Part shown: piece by piece, positions 1 to 8,473 of the stretch | How the letters are laid out: every line of letters starts with the position of its first letter | Position numbering within the stretch: position 1 is the stretch's first letter | NCBI GenBank assembly: GCA_002953655.1 | Contig: CP025839.1 | Span: forward strand, 310,001-374,000 | Length of the DNA stretch: 64,000 nucleotides | Direction: 5' to 3' | From: Latilactobacillus sakei | GTDB taxonomy: Bacteria; Bacillota; Bacilli; Lactobacillales; Lactobacillaceae | Position numbers and translations under genes: made by a program | Notes under the pieces: model-generated | The model's database searches: none | Told to the model about the DNA's origin: nothing | The model's input: only the letters and a program-made list of their open reading frames with translations

Positions 1-1
1 T

Positions 2-250
2 GATGGTCAACAAATTCCAAGCGACTCATTAAATCAACTATTTGATCGCTTTTATCGTGTGGAAGCATCACGTTCACAAGAAACCGGTGGCACGGGGCTC
101 GGTTTAGCAATTACGCAAAGTATTGTTGCCTTGCACGGTGGGTATATTTATGCAGATTCCACCCCAGAACTGACTAGTTTTGTGATACACTTACCTTTAA
201 AACTAGGACGTCAGATTGAACCGCAAAATGGCGCCGCTAAAAACAGTTAA
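2..250 (+). CDS. Sensor histidine kinase, C-terminal end (partial)
   Basis: The reading frame is open from the window edge and ends at 250, so only about the last 82 residues of a longer protein are present. The visible GTGLGLAI motif is the G2 box of the HATPase_c domain of two-component sensor kinases, preceded by an F-box-like LFDRFYRV segment. The protein would phosphorylate a partner response regulator, presumably encoded upstream outside the window. Its stop lies 11 bases before the next gene, the D,D-carboxypeptidase, so the two are probably co-transcribed. The signal it senses cannot be told from this fragment. Confidence 0.9.
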   Translation, partial: DGQQIPSDSLNQLFDRFYRVEASRSQETGGTGLGLAITQSIVALHGGYIYADSTPELTSFVIHLPLKLGRQIEPQNGAAKNS

Positions 251-261
251 GGAGTAGCATT

Positions 262-1575
262 GTGTTTAAAAGAATATTACAGGTTTTAATGACTGGCCTT
301 TTATTAGTGACACCAGTGGCTGTTGCGACAAGTGTCACGCAACAAGGTGTTCAAGCGGCTACGGCCACTAGCGCACCACAAGTTGACGCTAGCGCCGCAA
401 TTGCAATCGACCCCCAATCAGGACAGGTCTTGTATGAAAAAAATGCTGACCAAGTCTTACCGATTGCATCGATGACCAAGATGATCACCGCCTATATCGT
501 CTTAGATCAAATCAAACAAGGTAAGTTGAAGTGGGATCAAACCACTAAGCCAGACGCTGCCATTTATAAGCTGAGTCAGGACAAAGAATTAACAAATGTC
601 CCCCTTCAAGCGGATAAGGCGTATAGCGTTCGCGAACTATACCAAGCAATGTTGATTGCTTCAGCAAACGATGCGGCAATGATGTTGGCCAATCTAGTCG
701 CTGGTTCTCAAAAGAACTTCGTTGATCTGATGCGCCAACAAGTTAGTCAATGGGGCATTAAGGATGCTAAGTTGTATTCCGTTTCTGGTTTGAATAATCA
801 GTATTTAAAAGGGGACACGTATCCTGGTAGTGCTGCCGATGCGGAAAATGAAATGAGTGCTTCTGAAGTTGCAATCGTGGCCCAACACTTATTGAAGACT
901 TTCCCTGAAGTGCTAGCAACAACGAAGCAAACGGCCTTTACGTTTGGCCCTAAGACGATTGATGAGACGAAGATGGCTACTTGGAACTTAATGTTACCAG
1001 GCCAAAATAACGCGCCTAAAGATTACGTGGTCGACGGTTTGAAGACCGGGACAACGGATAAAGCTGGCGATTGTTTTACCGGGACGGCCACTAAAGATGG
1101 CCACCGGATTTTAACCGTTGTAATGCACGCTAATGGTAGTGACAAAGGGCGTCGCTTTGTTGAAACCAATAAAGTGATGCAATATGTTTTTGATAACTGG
1201 CAACAGACGCAACTCGTCAAAAAAGGGGCAACCATCAAACCTTTTGCAACGGCTGATGTGAAGTATGGTCGGACGAAGACTGTCGCGCTTGAAACACCGC
1301 AAGCAATTGCCATGTGGGTTCCTAAAGGCACCCAAGTTGCTAATATTGATTGGGAGTATCAAGTGGTTCAAGGTGGTCAAAAGCGTCAACTAACAGCGCC
1401 TGTTAAGAAGGCGGCCGTCATCGGTAAAGTGACACCAAAGATTGCGGGCGTAACGAACCGGTATCTAGGGACAACACCGCAATATTCATTACAAACCAAG
1501 ACAGCTGATCCTAAAGCGAACGTCTTTGTCTTAATTGGTGATGGTATTGGTGAATTTTTCGCTGACTTATTTTAA
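262..1575 (+). CDS. dacA: Serine-type D-Ala-D-Ala carboxypeptidase (PBP5/DacA family, S11)
   Basis: This secreted enzyme trims the terminal D-alanine from peptidoglycan pentapeptides at the cell surface. An N-terminal hydrophobic signal segment (residues about 8-33, ending near VQAA) precedes the peptidase. The three catalytic motifs of the family are all present: SMTK at residues 70-73 with the nucleophilic Ser, SAN at 134-136 and KTG at 261-263. A beta-rich C-terminal domain (about 310-405) and a hydrophobic tail that could act as membrane anchor follow, as in PBP5. The start is GTG at 262 with an AAGGAG site just upstream. It follows the sensor kinase end by 11 bases and is closed by a strong terminator. 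Confidence 0.93.
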   Translation: MFKRILQVLMTGLLLVTPVAVATSVTQQGVQAATATSAPQVDASAAIAIDPQSGQVLYEKNADQVLPIASMTKMITAYIVLDQIKQGKLKWDQTTKPDAAIYKLSQDKELTNVPLQADKAYSVRELYQAMLIASANDAAMMLANLVAGSQKNFVDLMRQQVSQWGIKDAKLYSVSGLNNQYLKGDTYPGSAADAENEMSASEVAIVAQHLLKTFPEVLATTKQTAFTFGPKTIDETKMATWNLMLPGQNNAPKDYVVDGLKTGTTDKAGDCFTGTATKDGHRILTVVMHANGSDKGRRFVETNKVMQYVFDNWQQTQLVKKGATIKPFATADVKYGRTKTVALETPQAIAMWVPKGTQVANIDWEYQVVQGGQKRQLTAPVKKAAVIGKVTPKIAGVTNRYLGTTPQYSLQTKTADPKANVFVLIGDGIGEFFADLF

Positions 1576-1584
1576 TTAAATGAT

Positions 1585-1629
1585 AAGAATGCTTAAACGA
1601 GAATCAATCGTTTAAGCATTCTTTTTTTA
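1585..1629 (+). terminator. Rho-independent terminator after dacA
   Basis: A 16-bp near-perfect stem (1585-1600 with 1608-1623) is followed by a run of T. It closes the kinase-dacA unit. Confidence 0.9.
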
Positions 1630-1724
1630 GTGATAATAACGCCGATTTATCAGCATTATTCAATCGGTTTAAGCTTGAATATGCTATAATTAAACCAATT
1701 CATAATGAGTCTAGGAGGACGAAA

Positions 1725-3266
1725 ATGGCTTTAACATTGGATGCATGTACATTAATTTTAAAAGAGCATCATTTACTAAAAAGTGTAGCCCTCAATGGGG
1801 ATTCAAACTTGAATATGACCGGGATTGCCTATGATTCACGCAAGGTAACAGCAGATTCCCTCTTTTTCTGTAAGGGAAATTTCCGCCCGGTGTTCTTAAC
1901 GAACGCTAAAGAAGCCGGCGCGGTTACTTACGTTGCAGAACAACCCATTGTTGAAGGTAACGGGATGAACGCGTTAATTGTGACAAATGTGCAAAACGCA
2001 ATGGCTGTTTTATCGGCTGCCTTTTATGATTACCCACAAGACGACCTCTTCATCGTGGCTTATACGGGGACTAAGGGGAAGACGACGGCTTCTTATTTCA
2101 CGCAATCAATCTTACAAGATGCCACTAACCAAAAAACAGCCCTCTTTTCAACAATCGATCGAATACTGGGACCTAAACCAGCGGACCGCTTTAAATCAGA
2201 TTTGACGACACCTGAAAGTTTGGATTTATTCCACGATATGCGCCAAGCTGTTGAAAATGGCATGACACACTTGGTAATGGAAGTCTCATCACAGGCCTAT
2301 AAGAAAAATCGAGTTTACGGGTTAACGTTTGATGTTGGCTTCTTCTTGAATATTTCACCGGATCATGTGGGTCCTAATGAACATCCTAACTTTGAAGATT
2401 ACTTACACTGTAAATTGCAATTACTCGTTAATTCACGGCACTGTGTGATTAACGCGCAAACCCAAAATTTCGGGGATGTATACGCTGCAGCGACAACGAC
2501 AACTGAACCAGAAAATATTTACTTATTTGCAGATACGAGTTATCAACCAGCGCAACCAGTGGATATTGATTTCCGTTTTGAAAATCAAGCGATGACCTTA
2601 GCACAAAGCCGCTTTAAAGTGACCGCTGTTTCTAAAAAGGCGATTCAATTAGGTGTTTCTGGAGATTACCAATTACGTTTGATTGGTGATTTCAATGAAA
2701 GTAATGCGACGGCGGCCATTATTGGTGCCGCCTTAGGGGGTGCCGATTTAATCGCTGCCCAACAAGGTATCCGTCGTTTGCAGATTCCAGGCCGAATGGA
2801 AACCCTAGCGGTTGAAGGTCATGGTCAAGTTTATGTGGACTATGCCCACAATTACGCTAGCATGAAAGCTTTATTGAGCTTCCTCCAAAAGGAATATAAT
2901 CAACCTAAGTTACTAGTGGTTGTTGGAAGCCCTGGCGATAAGGGCGTTTCAAGACGAGCTGGTTTTGCGCAAGTCTTAAACGAATATGCAGATCGTGCGA
3001 TTTTAACGACCGATGATCCGGGTTATGAAGATCCCGCGGCTATTGCGGCAGAAATTTTAGCCGGTATCGATCAAGATAAGGTTGCCACGACGGTTGAAAT
3101 CGATCGCGCAACAGCGATTAAACAAGCTATCGAAGAAAGTCAACCGGGGGACATTGTTGTGTTGGCTGCTAAAGGAGCGGACGCCTATCAGAAGGTACGA
3201 GGGGTTGATACACCTTATCCAACTGATATGGTAATTGCCAAACAAGTAGCACAACAATTAAGCTAA
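1725..3266 (+). CDS. murE: UDP-N-acetylmuramoyl-tripeptide synthetase, MurE family
   Basis: This cytoplasmic Mur ligase adds the third amino acid to UDP-MurNAc-L-Ala-D-Glu in peptidoglycan precursor synthesis. The ATP-binding loop TGTKGKTT lies at residues 114-121, followed by EVSSQA (185-190), NISPDH (208-213) and Lys229 in the position of the carbamylated lysine. The amino-acid selecting motif reads DDPG (429-432) rather than the DNPR of meso-diaminopimelate enzymes, so L-lysine is the likely substrate, as expected for lactobacilli. At 513 residues it has normal family length. ATG at 1725 is preceded by AGGAGG (1713-1718), and a TATAAT at 1685-1690 could be its -10 box. Lactobacilli can carry a second murE-like gene; which copy this is cannot be told here. 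Confidence 0.92.
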   Translation: MALTLDACTLILKEHHLLKSVALNGDSNLNMTGIAYDSRKVTADSLFFCKGNFRPVFLTNAKEAGAVTYVAEQPIVEGNGMNALIVTNVQNAMAVLSAAFYDYPQDDLFIVAYTGTKGKTTASYFTQSILQDATNQKTALFSTIDRILGPKPADRFKSDLTTPESLDLFHDMRQAVENGMTHLVMEVSSQAYKKNRVYGLTFDVGFFLNISPDHVGPNEHPNFEDYLHCKLQLLVNSRHCVINAQTQNFGDVYAAATTTTEPENIYLFADTSYQPAQPVDIDFRFENQAMTLAQSRFKVTAVSKKAIQLGVSGDYQLRLIGDFNESNATAAIIGAALGGADLIAAQQGIRRLQIPGRMETLAVEGHGQVYVDYAHNYASMKALLSFLQKEYNQPKLLVVVGSPGDKGVSRRAGFAQVLNEYADRAILTTDDPGYEDPAAIAAEILAGIDQDKVATTVEIDRATAIKQAIEESQPGDIVVLAAKGADAYQKVRGVDTPYPTDMVIAKQVAQQLS

Positions 3267-3289
3267 AAAAAGAATGTGGAGGGTTTATG

Positions 3290-3913
3290 ATGAAAAAATC
3301 AGTTGTAATGAGTACGGTGTTAGTTTCAGGATTGTTATTATTGAGTGCTTGTGGCCAAAAGCAAGAAGCAAAGAGCTCAGCTTCATCTGAATCAAAAGTG
3401 ACAAGTGTTAAAAAGACAAGTCATTCAAAGAAAACACAAAGTCAATCGTCAGAAGCTGCCGTTTCAGAATCAGCAAGTGATTCTGAAGTGACAAGCTCAA
3501 GCAGTCAAAGTGGCGCAACACCAAGTGCAACTGATGCGACATCAACCGTCAGTCAATCCGCTTCAACCCAAAGTAGTCAAGTAACCAGCAGTCAAACGAG
3601 TCAATCGCAGGCCACTCAGAGCCAAAGTGCGCAACAATCAAGTGCACAGTCATCAGCCAATAGCCAATCATCAGCAACGACTAGCCAACCACAAACAAGT
3701 CAACCAACAACGACTGTGGATGGCAATCAGGCGATTCGCTTAGTGATGCAACAGGTTGGGCAAACACAAGCTCATTTATCTTACTTAAATAATGGGTTGA
3801 TCACACGTAACGCACAACAAGGTTATTTAATTAATTGCTACGCACCTAATGAAGATTCACCTCGGGCTGGCTATTTTGTAACCCAAGATGGGCAGGTTGA
3901 ACAAATTTGGTAA
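3290..3913 (+). CDS. Ser/Gln-rich lipoprotein of unknown function
   Basis: I do not recognise a family. The protein starts with a lipoprotein signal peptide whose lipobox reads LSAC (Cys about residue 21), so it should be anchored outside the membrane. Residues about 25-145 are a low-complexity stretch rich in Ser, Gln, Thr and Ala, probably an extended wall-spanning linker. A small conserved-looking domain of about 60 residues ends the protein. Two ATGs (3287 and 3290) are adjacent; GGAGGG at 3278-3283 has better spacing to 3290. It sits 20 bases after murE and may be read from the same promoter. The architecture resembles the lipoprotein at 18801. Confidence 0.8.
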   Translation: MKKSVVMSTVLVSGLLLLSACGQKQEAKSSASSESKVTSVKKTSHSKKTQSQSSEAAVSESASDSEVTSSSSQSGATPSATDATSTVSQSASTQSSQVTSSQTSQSQATQSQSAQQSSAQSSANSQSSATTSQPQTSQPTTTVDGNQAIRLVMQQVGQTQAHLSYLNNGLITRNAQQGYLINCYAPNEDSPRAGYFVTQDGQVEQIW

Positions 3914-3919
3914 TCGATT

Positions 3920-3966
3920 AATAGGAGTTGAGACAGAAATTATTTTGTCGCAATTCCTATTTTTTG
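3920..3966 (+). terminator. Rho-independent terminator
   Basis: AATAGGAGTTG (3920-3930) pairs with CAATTCCTATT (3951-3961), extended by an inner GACA/TGTC, and is followed by T residues. Confidence 0.8.
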
Positions 3967-3989
3967 ATGACGTTCTTTTCTGAAAAAGA

Positions 3990-4017
3990 TTGACAAACTG
4001 GCGGACTCCTGTAAAAT
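3990..4017 (+). promoter_or_regulatory. Promoter of the zinc transporter operon
   Basis: A consensus -35 box TTGACA (3990-3995) stands 16 bases before TAAAAT (4012-4017). The predicted start of transcription, about 4024, lies just before the Zur-type box. Confidence 0.75.
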
Positions 4018-4026
4018 AATTCAAGT

Positions 4027-4047
4027 AAAACGTAACTATTACGATTT
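4027..4047 (+). promoter_or_regulatory. Zur-type operator (zinc uptake repressor box)
   Basis: The dyad CGTAA-CTA-TTACG with AT-rich flanks matches the 21-bp Bacillus Zur box (known consensus with core TCGTAATNATTACGA) at all but two positions. It is placed just after the predicted start of transcription, where a bound repressor would block transcription. It does not fit the streptococcal AdcR site (TTAACYRGTTAA). Confidence 0.75.
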
Positions 4048-4062
4048 AAAAAGGAGAAAGAG

Positions 4063-4950
4063 ATGAATAAAAAACGATTGGGCATAGTCGCTCTTTTATT
4101 AATGGTCACAATGATAATTGCCGGTTGTGGTCAGACTAAACAGACCACTAAAGGCATTCAGGTCGTCTCATCGCTGGATTTCTATGGGGAAGCTGCCCAA
4201 GCAGTCTTAGGCAAGCACGGGCAAGTGACATCCATTATTAACAGTCCCAGTTTAGATCCTCATTCATACGAACCAACAACCCAAGATGCTAAGCAAGTTG
4301 CACAAGCCGATGTTGTGATTGAAAACGGTCTGGGCTATGATCAATGGTTATCCAAGGTGGCAGCCAGTTCCAATTCTGATCAGCAAACAATGATCACAGT
4401 CAATAAACTAATGAAACGAACCGATGGCGCCAATGAACATTTATGGTATGATTTAGAGACCATGCCAACGCTCACTAAACAATTAATCACCCGTTTTAGT
4501 AAGCTTGATCCGGCGCATAAAGCTGATTTTCAAAAAAATGGTCAAGCTTACTTAAAGAAACTAGCCGATTTGAAAACACAATTGGCAGGTCTCAAGGCAC
4601 AAGCCAAGGGCCAAAAAGTGGCGGTCAGTGAACCAGTCTTTGATTACGCTTTAAAAGAAATGGGTTATCAAGTTGCCAATCGGCATTTTGCTAAAGCCAT
4701 CGAAGACGGTACGGATCCATCACCACAAGATATCGACGCTATGCGTCAACTCATTAAGAAACATCAAATTGCCTTTTTAGTCGTCAACAAGCAAGAAGAA
4801 AGTCGGACGATTAAAGAGATGCACCAATTAGCAACGAAGGAAAAGGTCCCAGTTGTTCAGGTGACAGAAACACTACCAGCTAAACAAACCTATTTAACTT
4901 GGATGCAACAGCAATTTGATGCAGTAGGAAAGGCTCAAAACGTAAAATGA
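4063..4950 (+). CDS. Zinc ABC transporter, substrate-binding lipoprotein (ZnuA/AdcA-like)
   Basis: The protein has a lipoprotein signal with lipobox IAGC (Cys22) and the cluster A-I metal-binding protein fold. His67 in DPHSYEP and His126 in NEHLWYD are the usual first two metal ligands. The His-rich loop of many ZnuA proteins is absent, and the position that normally carries the third His reads SEPVFDYA (about 189-196), so the metal site seems to be variant; His208 in NRHFA is a possible substitute. Zinc is inferred from the Zur-type operator upstream; manganese cannot be excluded from the protein alone. The stop overlaps the start of the ATPase gene by four bases, so the two are translationally coupled. 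Confidence 0.88.
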   Translation: MNKKRLGIVALLLMVTMIIAGCGQTKQTTKGIQVVSSLDFYGEAAQAVLGKHGQVTSIINSPSLDPHSYEPTTQDAKQVAQADVVIENGLGYDQWLSKVAASSNSDQQTMITVNKLMKRTDGANEHLWYDLETMPTLTKQLITRFSKLDPAHKADFQKNGQAYLKKLADLKTQLAGLKAQAKGQKVAVSEPVFDYALKEMGYQVANRHFAKAIEDGTDPSPQDIDAMRQLIKKHQIAFLVVNKQEESRTIKEMHQLATKEKVPVVQVTETLPAKQTYLTWMQQQFDAVGKAQNVK

Positions 4951-5627
4951 CAGAATTAGTAAGTGCCACAAATTTAGGAATGACCTTCAGTAATCGTCAG
5001 GTTTTAAAGGATCTTAATTTTAAGATTGAACGCGGGAGCATGACCAGTTTAATTGGGCCTAACGGTGTTGGTAAAACAACGCTCGTGCGAATCTTAATTG
5101 GCAGTTTGCAACCGACCGCCGGCGAATTAACTTTTTCACCAGACAAGCAAAGTTTGAACATTGGCTACGTGCCGCAATTTCGGAATTTAGAAGCAGAATA
5201 CCCGCTCTCGATTCGAAGTTTTGTTAGTCTTAACCAATTAACCAAGCATCTGCCTTGGCACACTAAAGCAGAACGCCAAGCACTCGATAAGATTTTGGCC
5301 CAGACACATTTAACGGCCCTTCAAAAAACGACGGTTGGCAATGCTTCTGGTGGTGAAAAACAAAAAGCATACCTCGCGCAAGCTTTAATCAGTGAACCGG
5401 ACCTCTTGATTTTGGATGAGTCAACGGCCAGTTTAGATATTGAAACTAAAGAAGAAGTCATGGCACTAGTGGCAGAACTAAATCGTCTGCACGGCTTAAC
5501 CGTGATTTTTGTTACTCATGATTTAGATTTAGCGCGTAAGTATACGGATCAATATTTATTCTTGAAGCGCGGTCAATACGAAATGGGGCCGATGAGTCAA
5601 TTAGACCCTAACCTAGAATTAGATTAA
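4947..5627 (+). CDS. znuC: Zinc ABC transporter, ATP-binding protein (ZnuC-like)
   Basis: This is the cytoplasmic ATPase of the importer. It shows Walker A (GPNGVGKTT, about residues 38-46), the signature SGGEKQK, Walker B (LLILDES) and the switch His in FVTHD. At 226 residues it has the short length typical of metal-importer ATPases. It overlaps the binding-protein gene by ATGA at 4947 and is followed 16 bases later by the permease, so the three genes form one operon under the Zur-type box. Confidence 0.92.
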   Translation: MTELVSATNLGMTFSNRQVLKDLNFKIERGSMTSLIGPNGVGKTTLVRILIGSLQPTAGELTFSPDKQSLNIGYVPQFRNLEAEYPLSIRSFVSLNQLTKHLPWHTKAERQALDKILAQTHLTALQKTTVGNASGGEKQKAYLAQALISEPDLLILDESTASLDIETKEEVMALVAELNRLHGLTVIFVTHDLDLARKYTDQYLFLKRGQYEMGPMSQLDPNLELD

Positions 5628-5643
5628 AGCGGAGGACGGTTGA

Positions 5644-6438
5644 GTGTTAACTTTTGATTTTATGCGGCATGCGTTTGTCGCCAGTACATTTATTGCCATT
5701 ACATGTGGTTTAATTGGGGTTTTTGTAGTTGCTAGAAATATGTCGTTTTTAGCGCATACGCTTGCCGAGATTGGCTTTGCGGGTGCTTCATTTGGTGTCT
5801 TCTTAGGCATTGCCCCGCTAAACGGGATGTTATTGTTCACAATGATTAGTTCGATTACAATTGGCCAGATGAGTGCCAAGGAATCAAGACGAGAAGCCTC
5901 GATTAGTGCGATTTCAAGTTTGTTTGTCGGGTTAGGCATTTTATTCTTGTCGTTATCTAACCGCAATGCCAGTTATGCGACAAATATTTTATTTGGCTCA
6001 ATTATCGGCATCAGTTTAACGGATGTTTATCAGTTAATTACGTTATCAGGAGTTATTGTGGTCGGCATCTTACTTTTCTACCGGTACTTGGTCTTTGATT
6101 CATACGATTCAATTGGCGCCCAAGCACAAGGGTTAAAGACTAATTGGTTATCGATTTATTTCCTAATCCTCTTGGCGATTAGTGTTAGTATCGCGGCCCA
6201 AATCGTGGGTTCATTATTAGTCTTTATTCTAGTGACCTTACCAGCCTTTATTGCAAAATATCTTGCGAAGAGTGTACCGGCAATGCTGGCAGTTTCCGTG
6301 GGGGCGGCTTTGTTAGGGGTTTGGTTAGGTTTATGGCTAGGTTATGTTACTAATTGGCCAGTGACCTTCTTTATCGCAACGCTAGAATTTATCTTTTACT
6401 TTATTGCACTTTTATATCATCAACATGTTAGTCATTAA
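5644..6438 (+). CDS. znuB: Zinc ABC transporter, permease (ZnuB-like, ABC-3 family)
   Basis: A polytopic membrane protein of 264 residues with about eight hydrophobic segments, matching the ABC-3 permease family that pairs with cluster A-I binding proteins. The start is GTG at 5644 with GCGGAGG upstream. It is the last gene of the zinc operon and is closed by a terminator shared with pepF on the opposite strand. Confidence 0.9.
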   Translation: MLTFDFMRHAFVASTFIAITCGLIGVFVVARNMSFLAHTLAEIGFAGASFGVFLGIAPLNGMLLFTMISSITIGQMSAKESRREASISAISSLFVGLGILFLSLSNRNASYATNILFGSIIGISLTDVYQLITLSGVIVVGILLFYRYLVFDSYDSIGAQAQGLKTNWLSIYFLILLAISVSIAAQIVGSLLVFILVTLPAFIAKYLAKSVPAMLAVSVGAALLGVWLGLWLGYVTNWPVTFFIATLEFIFYFIALLYHQHVSH

Positions 6439-6439
6439 A

Positions 6440-6470
6440 AAAAGTCTGGCCACTGGCCAGACTTTTTTTA
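6440..6470. terminator. Bidirectional terminator between znuB and pepF
   Basis: AAGTCTGGCC (6442-6451) pairs perfectly with GGCCAGACTT (6455-6464), with A-rich and T-rich flanks, so it can act on both converging genes. Confidence 0.9.
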
Positions 6471-6474
6471 ATAG

Positions 6475-8280
6475 TTACATATCAGCAAGTAATGCTTCTA
6501 GTTGATCGAGTCGTTGTTCAAAAACGTCAAAAGCGCGTTCAAGGTAATCGGCATTGGTCATATCCACACCGGCTTTTTGCATCGTTTCAATTGGGTAACT
6601 GGCACTCCCATTTTTGAGGTAGGTGAGATAATTGTCAAGTGCGTCTGGCTGGCCCGTGGTAATTTGATCAGCGAGCGTCGTGGCAGCGGCAAAGCCAGTT
6701 GCGTATTGGTAAACATAATAGTTCATATAAAAATGGGGAATCCGAGCCCATTCTAAGGCGATTTGAGGATCTTTGGCGACCGCATCGCCGTAATAGCGGG
6801 CATTTAAGTCAGCGTAATAATTTGACATGTAATCAGCCGTTAAAGGGGTCCCGTTGGCTGCCGCTTCGTGAATATAATGTTCGAATTCGGCAAATTGCGT
6901 TTGGCGGAAGACAGTCCCTTTGAAGCCATCAAGGTAGTAATTCAACAAGTAGGCTTGAACCTTAGGATCTTTTTGCGTCTTCAAGAGATATTCTGTAAGC
7001 AAATTTTCATTCGTTGTTGATGCAATTTCAGCGACGAAGATAGGATAATCACCATAGACGTAAGGTTGATTGTGACGTGTTAAATAACTGTGGACACTAT
7101 GGCCAGTTTCGTGAACTAGTGTGTATAAGTTGTTAAGATCATCTTGCCAGTTCAAGAGAATGAACGGATTGGTATCGTAAGCACCACCTGAGTAAGCGCC
7201 ACTGCGTTTGCCCTTGTTTTCAACGACATCAATTTGCCGTTGGTCAAAGATTTGGTCCACAATTGGTGTGTATTCGGGGCCTAAGATGGCTAGTGCTTCA
7301 CGAGCAGTTGCTTGCGCTTGTGGATAAGTGTAGCTTAAAGCGGGCTTGCCCAGAAGTGGTGTGTATAAGTCGTACATGTGCAATTGCGGTAATGCTAATT
7401 GCTTTTGACGTAATTTAACATAACGATGTAACAATGGCAGATGTTGGTTCACTTGAGCCACTAAAGTTGTGTAGACTGCTTCGGGGATGGCTTTAGGTGC
7501 AAGAGCTGCTTGGCGCGCACTGTCATAGTGGTGGACTTGGGCGAGGTAGTTGTGCCCTTTGATTTCGGTCGCAAGGGTGGTCGCAAACGTATTTTTGAAT
7601 TGGTCGTAAGTGCTGTAGAGTGCTTCAAAGACTTCTTGACGGACTTGACGGTCAGTTGATTGCAACAATTGGCTATAGAGGCCGTTTGATAATTGATGTG
7701 TTTGACCGGTTTCGTCGACCACGTCTGGGAATTGAATATCTGAGTTATCCAAAACGCTAAAGGTTTGACTAGCCGCACCCAAGATATCACCAGCAGCGGC
7801 GATTAAGGCTTCTTCTTGCTCAGATAGCACATGTTCACGACTATCGGTGATGGTTTGGATAAAGTGTTGATAACTTTCAAGTGCCGGTTCACTAGCTTGC
7901 CAAGCAGACAATTGGTCAACAGGAATCGCCAGGATAGCGGGCTCTAAAAAGGCGGCGGCGGCAGAAACGTCCGCTGCCAAAGCATCAACTTGGGCTTGAT
8001 AACCTTGGTAAGTGACGTTAGTTGTATCTTGATCATTTTTCATGCTAGCGTAAACGTAGACGGTTTCTAATTGTCTAAAGACAGTCAACACTTGTTCAAT
8101 TGTTGTTACAAGTTGGTCAGCCGTTTTAAACGGGTGGTTATATTGTTCGAGTGTTGGCAGAGCTTGTTTGAGCGTTGCGAGAGCTGTTTCGAAATCTAAG
8201 TCATTTTTGAAAATCGTACTGAGGTCCCAAGTTAAGTTTTCAGGGACTTCAGAGCGTGTGGGTAATTTGTGGATTGCCAT
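6475..8280 (-). CDS. pepF: Oligoendopeptidase F (M3 family zinc metallopeptidase)
   Basis: PepF hydrolyses short peptides in the cytoplasm during protein turnover and peptide nutrition. The zinc motif HETGH is at residues 390-394, with the third ligand Glu418 in VAEIAST. At 601 residues it has the usual length. The open frame runs another 179 codons upstream, but the start at 8280 (MAIHKLPTRS) has a CGGAGG site just before it. The upstream extension overlaps the opposite-strand LCP gene and its promoter, so it is not coding. Transcription converges with the zinc operon. Confidence 0.94.
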   Translation of the reverse strand: MAIHKLPTRSEVPENLTWDLSTIFKNDLDFETALATLKQALPTLEQYNHPFKTADQLVTTIEQVLTVFRQLETVYVYASMKNDQDTTNVTYQGYQAQVDALAADVSAAAAFLEPAILAIPVDQLSAWQASEPALESYQHFIQTITDSREHVLSEQEEALIAAAGDILGAASQTFSVLDNSDIQFPDVVDETGQTHQLSNGLYSQLLQSTDRQVRQEVFEALYSTYDQFKNTFATTLATEIKGHNYLAQVHHYDSARQAALAPKAIPEAVYTTLVAQVNQHLPLLHRYVKLRQKQLALPQLHMYDLYTPLLGKPALSYTYPQAQATAREALAILGPEYTPIVDQIFDQRQIDVVENKGKRSGAYSGGAYDTNPFILLNWQDDLNNLYTLVHETGHSVHSYLTRHNQPYVYGDYPIFVAEIASTTNENLLTEYLLKTQKDPKVQAYLLNYYLDGFKGTVFRQTQFAEFEHYIHEAAANGTPLTADYMSNYYADLNARYYGDAVAKDPQIALEWARIPHFYMNYYVYQYATGFAAATTLADQITTGQPDALDNYLTYLKNGSASYPIETMQKAGVDMTNADYLERAFDVFEQRLDQLEALLADM

Positions 8281-8294
8281 AATAAACCTCCGTA

Positions 8295-8320
8295 GAATAT
8301 GAATAATTAAACATATTCTA
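8295..8320 (-). promoter_or_regulatory. Probable pepF promoter with overlapping dyad
   Basis: On the minus strand an extended -10 (TGCTAGAAT, box at 8315-8320) lies before pepF. A 7-bp inverted repeat, GAATATG (8295-8301) and CATATTC (8312-8318), overlaps it and could be an operator or a leader hairpin. Confidence 0.5.
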
Positions 8321-8396
8321 GCATAGTTCAGAGATAATTCAGCCACGAAACCTTTCAAAATAAATATTAAAATTGTATAACTTTTCTTAAAAACGA

Positions 8397-8424
8397 TTGT
8401 TTGCTTTGATAATTCAGCTATAAT
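8397..8424 (+). promoter_or_regulatory. Promoter of the LCP-family gene
   Basis: TTGTTT (8397-8402) and TATAAT (8419-8424) are separated by 16 bases, 50 bases ahead of the start codon. Confidence 0.6.
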
Positions 8425-8473
8425 GACAACATACATAATATTCGCGCTAGTATAACATAGAAGGGAACCACTT

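Noticed and set aside
4027-4047. AdcR operator for the zinc operon
   Set aside because: The dyad lacks TTAAC/GTTAA and fits the Bacillus Zur consensus far better.
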